A stretch of 13,011 nt of DNA from Bacteroidales bacterium (GTDB lineage: Bacteria; Bacteroidota; Bacteroidia; Bacteroidales; B18-G4): NCBI GenBank assembly GCA_023145125.1, contig JAGLEK010000207.1:1-13011 (forward strand), written 5' to 3'. The position numbers and the translations under genes were made by a program. Positions 6,526 through 13,011 of the stretch are shown here, piece by piece (positions within the stretch are counted from its first letter, which is position 1; every line of letters begins with the position of its first letter). The notes beneath the pieces are model-generated. The model saw nothing but the letters and a program-made list of their open reading frames with translations. It had not been told where the DNA came from and searched no databases.

Positions 6526-9500
6526 ATGAAAGCGAAGTATGTTAATATGCTGTTTCTGCTGGGATTTGTAATCACACTTGGCGGATTTTCAATACGAACT
6601 GTTGTTGCAGAAGGTGCTGTACCACAATTTGACTATGACAAATTATGGCAGCAGGTGTATGAATATGAAAAAAAAGGTAAGCCCAGATCGGCCATCGACA
6701 TTGTTAACAATATCTATGAACAGGCAAAGAAAGAAGGACATAAACCTCAGATGATCAAGGCACTGGAATATGGTATCCGTTTGAGTTCGCGCTTCGAAGA
6801 AGCATATTATCAAAAGGGGATTTCCAGGATCTATGCAGAACTACCCAACTTCACTGCCCCTTCCACACAGATACTGCATTCCTTGCTTGCCGATCTTTAT
6901 ATGGGCTATTATTTCGCAAACCGTTACCTGATCCTTCAGCGCACTAATGTTGTTGATTATGAACTCAGCGACATGGCCACATGGGATCAAAAGTTATTTG
7001 CGGAAAAGATCTTCGAAGCCTTAAATAAGTCTCTTGAAAACCCCGGATTACTTCAAAAAACACCGGCCTCGGATTTTGCTGACATTACCTCCGAAGGGGA
7101 TTCACTCAACATTTTCAGGCCTGCTTTATACGATCTGCTGGCACATCAGGCACTGGATTTCTTTCGTAATGATGAATTCATGAGCAGCCGGCCGGCCATC
7201 AGGTTTGAGGTTGATGATCCGCAAATGCTCGACATTGCCGATGCATTCAGCAAGCTTAAATTGGAAGAAAAAGAAACCTTCTCCATGAAATTCCATGCGC
7301 TGAAGCTATATCAGGACCTGATCGCATTTCATCTTAACGACAAAGATCCTTTTGCCCTCGTAGATCTGGATCTGAACCGGCTGGATTTTATTTATGAGCA
7401 TGCCATTATTGATGAAAAAGACAAGTTATTGCTGCATACACTCGAACAGATGGAATCAATGTATATGGGAAATGAAGCTATTTCCGAGGTATATTATCAC
7501 ATTGCGGCATATTATAATCGTACGGGAAATGAATATGATCCGCTCAACCCAGATGAACACAGCAGGGATAAGATTATTGCGGCGGAGTATTGTCATAATG
7601 CCATCAATGAATATCCAACATCTTATGGAACAGCCTTATGCAAAGCTTTGTTAAAACAGATTCTTGAAAAGACCCTGGATGGCCAGGTCGGATATGCCGA
7701 TATTCCCGGGAAACCCATCCTCTCATCCCTGACATTTAAAAATGTTTCCGGCATTTATTTGCGGGTAATCCCCCTTGATCCTGCCGAAGACAGGAATCAA
7801 CGTCTCACCTGGGATAATGAAAACAAGCTTGATAATTACAGACAGATCAGGCCGGTGAAGCAATGGTCGGTCGATCTGCCCGTTGATGCAGACCATAACT
7901 CCCACAGAACAGAGATCGCAATTCCTCCGCTTACTGAAGGATATTATGGACTGATGATCTCCGACGACCCTGCATTTGATAAAAGTAAAGGTGTGATCTG
8001 CATTAACAATTTCTGGATCACAAACATTAGCTATATCAGCAATGAAAAAGAAAATGGCGACCTGATGTTTTATATACTTGACAGGATGGCCGGCAACAAA
8101 ATGCCCGGGGTTAAGGTCAAGGTATACAAGGAGTATTATGAGAATAGTACCAGGGAATATAAGCTTATTGAAGCAGGCAATTATACGAGTGATGACAATG
8201 GCTCATTCTCCATCACGGCCGTGGATGGGCACTCGAACAGGCTGGTAATGGATTTCATGACTGATATCGACCGTTTTACCTCTCCTAACTTTTTCTACAT
8301 TTCACAGCCATATAAAAATCCCGACAGGCCGGCAGATCAAACATTTTTCTTCACCGACCGCTCAATTTACCGGCCGGGGCAAACCATTTATTTTAAAGGC
8401 ATATTGCTTGAACGGACCGGGGAAAATTATGAAATACAAAAATACAAAAGCACTACCGTACAATTCCTTGATGTTAATAACCAGAAGGTCTCTGAACTTC
8501 AGTTGGAAACCAATGAATTTGGCTCTTTCAATGGTTCTTTTACCGCTCCGTTGGGTATTCTCACCGGGAATATGCGTATTCTGAATGAATCAGGGATTGC
8601 AGGGGTTACCGTGGAAGAATATAAAAGACCAAAATTTGAAGTTGTGTTTGATCCTGTCAAGGGTAGTTACAAACTTGACAGCAAGCTTACAGTCGTTGGT
8701 AAAGCAAAGGCATACGCAGGTAATCCTGTCGACCATGCGATAGTAAAATACAGGGTTGTACGAGATGTTTATTATCCGTTCCGGTATTTCTGGAGAGGGT
8801 ATTATCCACAATCAGTGCAGGCAGAAATTGCTTTCGGTGAAACGGAAACACAGCAGGACGGATCCTTTCAGGTTGAATTTACTGCAATCCCCGACCGCAG
8901 CCAGCCTATGAAATACTCCCCTGTTTTTAATTATACTGTTTATGTTGATGTTTCGGACATTAGCGGGGAAACACATTCCGCACAAAAAACGGTATCTGTT
9001 GGAGAAAAATCACTGCTGATCGACCTTGAACTCAGTGAAGAGGTAAACAGGGAAAAGGTTAAAAGCTTCTCTTTGAAAACCACCAACCTGAACGGTGAGG
9101 AAGAGGCTGCGGAAGTGGAGGTGGAGATAATTCGTCTGCAGGCTCCCGACAGGATATTACAAGATAGAAAATGGCCCGAACCTGATGTTTTCCTGATCGC
9201 AAAGGAAGAATTCAGGGAATTGTTCCCCGACAGGGTGTATAAAGATGAAAATGACAGGTCAGGATGGGATGAACTTGAAACTGTTTTCAAGGGGACCATC
9301 AACACTGAAAATGAGTCCAATCTGGAGCCGAATGACTTTTCCAAATGGGAACCCGGGGTGTATAAAGTAGAGCTTAAGGCTGATGATGTTTTCGGGGAAA
9401 CTGTAAGTGTTACGCATTTCTTTACACTCTTTTCACCTGAAGCAAAAAATCTCCCCCTGCCGGTGGCAAGCTGGTTTATTCCTCTGAAAGCCGGTGGAGA

Positions 9501-12500
9501 ACCAGGAGAGAAAGCATCTTTCCTCGTAGGAACGGCATATAAAAATGTAAATATCCTTTATGAGGTAGGCAGCAAAACAGGACAGCTAAAGCATGAATGG
9601 CTTACGCTCAATGAGGAGCAACAGATACTGGAGATCCCTATCCGGGAAGAAGATCGTGGCGGCCTGGGCCTCAACATTGTCTTTGTCAGCCATAATCAGA
9701 GCTATGATTTTGCTGTTACTGTTGATGTCCCCTTCAGCAACAAGGAGCTGGACATCACCTTTGAAAGTTTTCGTGATAAGCTGCTCCCCGGCCAGGAGGA
9801 ACAATGGAACGTCAGGATCAGGTCACACAAAGGGGAAAAGGTGGCAGCAGAAATGCTTGCCGCTATGTACGATGCTTCCCTGGATGCCTTTATGCCACAT
9901 GACTGGTATTTCAACATATTTAATTTCTATTATCGCCATAATTCCTGGGAAGCACATAATGCTTTTACTGAGAACTCAGGCTATAGCTTTCAGGAGCATG
10001 AGCCCTATGAACACCCTCCTGTGAGGACCTATGACCTTCTGGACTGGAAAGACATTTACAGCCAGGGATTCAACTATGTGTTTTCAAGGGAAAAAAGTAT
10101 GGGTGGTGTTATGCAATCCATGGACGGTGAATTTGATGGTGTCGTTTTTGCTGAAGCATCTGCCGTGGAGGAAGAGCAATCGATCACGACTGACCAGGAC
10201 AAGATTATGGCACCGCCGCCTGATTCTGAAGACACTGAAAAACCGGACGAGTTTCCTGTTAGAAAAAATCTTCAGGAAACTGCTTTCTTTTTCCCCGACC
10301 TGAAGACCAATGCCGATGGTGATGTGATCATCAGCTTCACAATGCCGGAAGCACTGACACGGTGGAAGATGATGGGGTTTGCCTATACACAGGATTTAAG
10401 TTCAGGGATTATTACCAGGGAGTTGCTTACCCAAAAAGACCTGATGATCATTCCCAACCAGCCCCGTTTCTTCAGGGAAGGTGATGAGTTCTGGTTCAGC
10501 GCCAAGGTAGTGAACATGTCAGAAAAAGAACTTCAGGGAGAAGCTACCTTGCAGCTCTTCGATGCTATCAGCATGAAGCCGGTAGATGCATTATTTGGAA
10601 ATGATGATATAACAATAGATTTCTCCGCCTCTGAAGGGAATAGCAGCTATGTTAGCTGGAAGCTGAACATCCCTGAAGGTACAGGCCCTGTGCTATATCG
10701 TGTCATTGCCACTGCCGGTAATTTCAGCGACGGAGAGGAAATGGTGATCCCCGTGCTGAAAAACCGCATGCTGGTTACTGAGTCTTTGCCGCTGCCGATC
10801 AATGGCAATGAAACCAAAAATTTTGTTTTTGATAAACTGGCAAACTCACAAACTGAAGGAAGCACGCTAAAGAATTACAGTTATACCCTTGAGTTTACTT
10901 CCAACCCTGCATGGTATGCGGTACAGGCCCTGCCCTATCTTATGGAATACCCGCATGAATGCTCAGAGCAGATATTTAACCGCGTTTATGCCAACGGCTT
11001 AGCATCTCATATTGTAAACCAGCATCCAAAGATCAAGACTGTTTTTGAGAGCTGGTTGTCGGAAAGTCCCGAGGCACTGCTTTCAAATCTTGAAAAGAAC
11101 CAGGACTTAAAAAATGTCTTGCTGGAAGAAACCCCCTGGGTCATGCAAGCCAAAAATGAATCAGAAAGAAAGAAAAGGATCGCCCTGCTCTTCGACCTGA
11201 ATAACATGGATAATGAACTTTCCACTGCCCTGAATAAGCTGCAAAAAAACCAGTTGGGCAATGGTGGGTGGCCATGGTTTGCCGGAGGACAGGACAACAG
11301 GTACATCACCCAGTATATCATCAGCGGGATGGGGAAGATGTCGCAATTGGGTATTCTTGACAATAAAAACCCCGGGATCGTACAAATGACCAGGGGTGGG
11401 ATAAGGTATCTCGATAACCGTATGTTCGAAGATTTTATGAGGATAAAAGATAAGCATAAGGACTATCAGGCAAAACAATATATCAGCCGCACCCACATTC
11501 AGTATTTGTATGCAAGAAGTTTCTTTATGGAGGAATATAATTTACTTGCAAAACATAAGGAAGCTTTCCTGTACTTCAAGGAGCAATCGAAAAAATACTG
11601 GACCGGACAAAATAAATATATTCAGGGGATGATCGCTTTGTCATTGCACCGGCTGGGGGAAAGCCCGATGCCGGCAGTTATTATGGCATCTGTCAAGGAA
11701 CACGCCCTGTATGATGATGAAATGGGTATGTACTGGCGACAGGATGCAGGATATTACTGGTACGAAGCTCCCATAGAAACACAGGCGCTGCTCATAGAGG
11801 CTTTTGATGAGATCATGGATGACAAATCTGCTGTCGAGCAAATGAAAACCTGGTTGCTTAAACAAAAGCAAACCCATGACTGGGAAACCACCAGGGCCAC
11901 TGCTGATGCATGTTATGCCCTGCTCCTGCGCGGAACCAACCTGCTCTCCGAAGAAGGGGATGTACGCATCACTATTGGTGGAGAAGACATCAACCCGGAT
12001 AATATCGACGGAGTGGAAAAGGAAGCCGGTACCGGGTATTTTCAGCATCGCTGGAATGGAAATGAGATCAATACCGGGATGGCAAACATCACTGTTTCGA
12101 AAGAAAATGACGGAGTGGCATGGGGGGCTGTTTACTGGCAGTATTTCGAGGATCTGGACAAGATCACCGCGCATGCATCACCCCTGAATATTCAGAAGAA
12201 GCTCTTTTTGAAAAGCTATACTTCAGAGGGGCCTGTTCTCACACCTGTCAACGATGGTGATATACTTAAGCCCGGGGACAAGGTGATTTCCAGGATAGAG
12301 ATCAGGCTTGACCGCGACATGGAATTTATACATATGAAAGATATGCGTGCTGCAGCCCTGGAACCTGAGAATGTCCTGTCGGGTTATCACTGGCAGGGGG
12401 GTATGGGTTATTATGAAAGTATCCGTGATGCATCGGTAAATTTCTTTTTTAGCTACATGAGAAAAGGTACCTGGGTGTTCGAATACCCTCTGAACGTAAG

Positions 12501-12600
12501 CCAGCGAGGTACATTCTCCAATGGCATATCTACTATTCAATGCATGTATGCACCGGAATTTGCCAGCCATTCCGAAGGTGTCAGCATTAAGGTTGAATAA
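6526..12600 (+). CDS. Large secreted alpha-2-macroglobulin family protein with CSEQ thioester
   Basis: Alpha-2-macroglobulins trap proteases: cleavage of a bait loop triggers a shape change, and an internal Cys-Gln thioester links the attacker covalently. Bacterial members are thought to guard the cell envelope. This 2024-residue protein starts with a Sec signal peptide (about 1-28, cleavage after VVA, no lipobox). A helical N-terminal region (about 30-390) and macroglobulin-like domains follow, including FFFTDRSIYRPGQTIYFKGI (about 608-627) and EEYKRPKFEV (697-706). An acidic, proline-containing loop (about 1190-1245) directly precedes RKNLQETAFFFPDLKT and PEALTRWKMMGFA, the block that follows the bait region in this family. 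The thioester motif is C1479-S-E-Q1482. GNGGWPWFAGG (1578-1588) lies in the thioester domain. The C-terminus ends with GGMGYYESIRDASVNFFF and YAPEFASHSEG, typical of Bacteroidota members. No pbpC-like partner is in the window. The family call is secure; the trap function is inferred. Confidence 0.93.
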   Translation: MKAKYVNMLFLLGFVITLGGFSIRTVVAEGAVPQFDYDKLWQQVYEYEKKGKPRSAIDIVNNIYEQAKKEGHKPQMIKALEYGIRLSSRFEEAYYQKGISRIYAELPNFTAPSTQILHSLLADLYMGYYFANRYLILQRTNVVDYELSDMATWDQKLFAEKIFEALNKSLENPGLLQKTPASDFADITSEGDSLNIFRPALYDLLAHQALDFFRNDEFMSSRPAIRFEVDDPQMLDIADAFSKLKLEEKETFSMKFHALKLYQDLIAFHLNDKDPFALVDLDLNRLDFIYEHAIIDEKDKLLLHTLEQMESMYMGNEAISEVYYHIAAYYNRTGNEYDPLNPDEHSRDKIIAAEYCHNAINEYPTSYGTALCKALLKQILEKTLDGQVGYADIPGKPILSSLTFKNVSGIYLRVIPLDPAEDRNQRLTWDNENKLDNYRQIRPVKQWSVDLPVDADHNSHRTEIAIPPLTEGYYGLMISDDPAFDKSKGVICINNFWITNISYISNEKENGDLMFYILDRMAGNKMPGVKVKVYKEYYENSTREYKLIEAGNYTSDDNGSFSITAVDGHSNRLVMDFMTDIDRFTSPNFFYISQPYKNPDRPADQTFFFTDRSIYRPGQTIYFKGILLERTGENYEIQKYKSTTVQFLDVNNQKVSELQLETNEFGSFNGSFTAPLGILTGNMRILNESGIAGVTVEEYKRPKFEVVFDPVKGSYKLDSKLTVVGKAKAYAGNPVDHAIVKYRVVRDVYYPFRYFWRGYYPQSVQAEIAFGETETQQDGSFQVEFTAIPDRSQPMKYSPVFNYTVYVDVSDISGETHSAQKTVSVGEKSLLIDLELSEEVNREKVKSFSLKTTNLNGEEEAAEVEVEIIRLQAPDRILQDRKWPEPDVFLIAKEEFRELFPDRVYKDENDRSGWDELETVFKGTINTENESNLEPNDFSKWEPGVYKVELKADDVFGETVSVTHFFTLFSPEAKNLPLPVASWFIPLKAGGEPGEKASFLVGTAYKNVNILYEVGSKTGQLKHEWLTLNEEQQILEIPIREEDRGGLGLNIVFVSHNQSYDFAVTVDVPFSNKELDITFESFRDKLLPGQEEQWNVRIRSHKGEKVAAEMLAAMYDASLDAFMPHDWYFNIFNFYYRHNSWEAHNAFTENSGYSFQEHEPYEHPPVRTYDLLDWKDIYSQGFNYVFSREKSMGGVMQSMDGEFDGVVFAEASAVEEEQSITTDQDKIMAPPPDSEDTEKPDEFPVRKNLQETAFFFPDLKTNADGDVIISFTMPEALTRWKMMGFAYTQDLSSGIITRELLTQKDLMIIPNQPRFFREGDEFWFSAKVVNMSEKELQGEATLQLFDAISMKPVDALFGNDDITIDFSASEGNSSYVSWKLNIPEGTGPVLYRVIATAGNFSDGEEMVIPVLKNRMLVTESLPLPINGNETKNFVFDKLANSQTEGSTLKNYSYTLEFTSNPAWYAVQALPYLMEYPHECSEQIFNRVYANGLASHIVNQHPKIKTVFESWLSESPEALLSNLEKNQDLKNVLLEETPWVMQAKNESERKKRIALLFDLNNMDNELSTALNKLQKNQLGNGGWPWFAGGQDNRYITQYIISGMGKMSQLGILDNKNPGIVQMTRGGIRYLDNRMFEDFMRIKDKHKDYQAKQYISRTHIQYLYARSFFMEEYNLLAKHKEAFLYFKEQSKKYWTGQNKYIQGMIALSLHRLGESPMPAVIMASVKEHALYDDEMGMYWRQDAGYYWYEAPIETQALLIEAFDEIMDDKSAVEQMKTWLLKQKQTHDWETTRATADACYALLLRGTNLLSEEGDVRITIGGEDINPDNIDGVEKEAGTGYFQHRWNGNEINTGMANITVSKENDGVAWGAVYWQYFEDLDKITAHASPLNIQKKLFLKSYTSEGPVLTPVNDGDILKPGDKVISRIEIRLDRDMEFIHMKDMRAAALEPENVLSGYHWQGGMGYYESIRDASVNFFFSYMRKGTWVFEYPLNVSQRGTFSNGISTIQCMYAPEFASHSEGVSIKVE

Positions 12601-12622
12601 GCATTAACACGCTTATAAACAA

Positions 12623-12655
12623 TTGTTAATAATTGTTGTTAGTATCTTGTTAATA
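12623..12655 (+). repeat. Three short direct repeats TTGTTARTA
   Basis: TTGTTAATA (12623-12631), TTGTTAGTA (12636-12644) and TTGTTAATA (12647-12655) lie 13 and 11 bp apart in the AT-rich stretch after the macroglobulin gene and 19 bp before the -33 element of the RNA promoter. The near-helical spacing could mark protein binding sites. An AT-rich intergenic region can also produce such repeats by chance. Confidence 0.4.
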
Positions 12656-12673
12656 GTTGAGACACCTAATCTC

Positions 12674-12705
12674 TTGACAGGCATAGGGTATTTTTACTAT
12701 ATTTG
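12674..12705 (+). promoter_or_regulatory. Complete Bacteroidota-type promoter (TTG, 21 nt, TATATTTG)
   Basis: TTG (12674-12676, within TTGACA) and TATATTTG (12698-12705) are separated by 21 nt, which fits the known primary-sigma promoter of this phylum (TTTG or TTG, 19-21 nt, TAnnTTTG). It is the only place in the window where I find both elements at ideal spacing. Transcription would start near 12711, just where the composition switches from AT-rich to purine-rich. Confidence 0.65.
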
Positions 12706-12710
12706 TTTCA

Positions 12711-12996
12711 TCAGGTGAGCGATAAAGGGCTGGCTGGAGTCTGCGAAGGCAGAGCGACGCTAAAACCGCAAGGTGGAGGCAGAGCAAGGCTGGGGACGGG
12801 TAAAGGCCGGGGCAAAAGTGAAACGAAGCTCTCACGAGTGGAGGGAAGCCAAGTTCAGATGCGGAGGAGACAGGACCGCGAGGAAAAGGAACCAAAAGCA
12901 TTAGTCGTAATAACAGTAACCTGACATGAACCGGAGGCTTAGGCAGCCGGGAAATGGCGGAGACCGTCTCGCAAGAAGCGGTCTCCGCATGTTTTA
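12711..12996 (+). ncRNA. Unidentified structured RNA gene (about 285 nt)
   Basis: The region starts right after a full promoter and ends in a strong hairpin. Purines make up about 69% of 12721-12950 by my count, unlike the flanks. Local hairpins visible: UCUGC/GCAGA closing a GAAG loop (12740-12753), ACC/GGU closing a GCAA loop (12765-12774), and GCGG/CCGC (12861-12864 with 12876-12879). A longer-range helix pairs AAGCC (12846-12850) with GGCUU (12936-12940) and GUUCA (12853-12857) with UGAAC (12927-12931). GUGAG (12715-12719) can pair with CUCAC (12831-12835). I tested it by eye against RNase P RNA, tmRNA, SRP RNA and 6S RNA and found no convincing match. GUGAG also resembles the 5' end of group II introns, so it could be the RNA part of a mobile element continuing to the right. 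Open frames in it look non-coding. Confidence 0.5.
12957..12996 (+). terminator. Strong GNRA-capped hairpin with short U-tract, likely intrinsic terminator
   Basis: GCGGAGACCG (12957-12966) pairs perfectly with CGGTCTCCGC (12979-12988). The 12-nt interior can close further to a GCAA tetraloop (12971-12974) through C-G and U-A pairs, a C/A mismatch and a U-G wobble. The 3' flank ATGTTTTATATA is U-rich but weaker than in a classical terminator. An ATG at 12954 opens a frame through the hairpin to the window edge, so the hairpin might instead lie at the start of a gene. Confidence 0.45.
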
Positions 12997-13011
12997 TATA
13001 CCCTCAATTCA

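Noticed and set aside
8940..9344. Antisense 134-codon frame inside the macroglobulin gene
   Set aside because: Serine-rich low-complexity product opposite a conserved coding region. It is a shadow of codon usage on the plus strand.
12619..12640. AT-rich inverted repeat after the macroglobulin gene as a terminator
   Set aside because: The CAATT/AATTG stem is short and AT-only, without a following T-tract, so it is too weak to call.
12650..12901. Minus-strand open frame of 83 codons in the same region
   Set aside because: It mirrors the purine-rich strand (P, L, S and C rich), has no plausible signal or domain and no upstream promoter. It is a shadow of the RNA sequence.
12703..12924. Open plus-strand frame of 73 codons across the RNA region
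   Set aside because: It is rich in R, K, G and E because the DNA is purine-rich, begins with a non-ATG codon inside the promoter, has no recognisable domain, and overlaps the RNA hairpins.
12715..12952. RNase P RNA
   Set aside because: The 3' segment GACATGAACCGGAGGCTTAGG loosely recalls the conserved 3' part of RNase P RNA, and GAGGGAAGCC recalls its 5' core. But the order and spacing are wrong, and the GGTAAGAGC-type core is missing.
12954..13011. Start of a possible gene, M-A-E-T-V-S-Q..., running off the right edge
   Set aside because: Only 19 codons are visible, mostly inside a perfect hairpin, with no recognisable motif, so I did not call a CDS. The next bases would settle it.

Overview
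The window looks like a chromosomal segment from a member of the phylum Bacteroidota. Four things point there: the gene order ftsX / DUF3098 / uppP / truB, a long leucyl-tRNA synthetase with phylum-type insertions, starts without Shine-Dalgarno sequences, and promoter elements of the TAnnTTTG type. I cannot place it to order or genus. All protein genes read as intact core or envelope genes, and I see no transposase, integrase, CRISPR array, rRNA or tRNA.

Layout. On the minus strand (1-2511), read right to left, lies a tight cluster: ftsX (divisome membrane protein), a small DUF3098 membrane protein, uppP (undecaprenyl-diphosphate phosphatase) and truB (tRNA pseudouridine-55 synthase, running off the left edge). 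A 217-bp divergent region (2512-2728) separates it from plus-strand leuS (2729-5512). Next come a secreted DUF3108 protein (5577-6380) and a very large secreted alpha-2-macroglobulin family protein of 2024 residues (6526-12600). The latter carries a C-S-E-Q thioester motif and a loop placed like a bait region.

The last 411 bases contain no convincing protein gene. They hold an AT-rich stretch with three TTGTTARTA repeats, then a complete Bacteroidota-type promoter (TTG, 21 nt, TATATTTG). About 285 nt of purine-rich, foldable sequence follows, ending in a strong GNRA-capped hairpin. I read this as an unidentified structured RNA gene, or the 5' RNA part of an element that continues beyond the right edge. 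It is the most interesting unexplained part of the window.

How the genes fit together: ftsX, uppP and the DUF3098 protein belong to envelope growth and division (divisome control, lipid-carrier recycling). The DUF3108 and macroglobulin proteins are exported and probably act in the periplasm or at the outer membrane. truB and leuS serve tRNA modification and charging.
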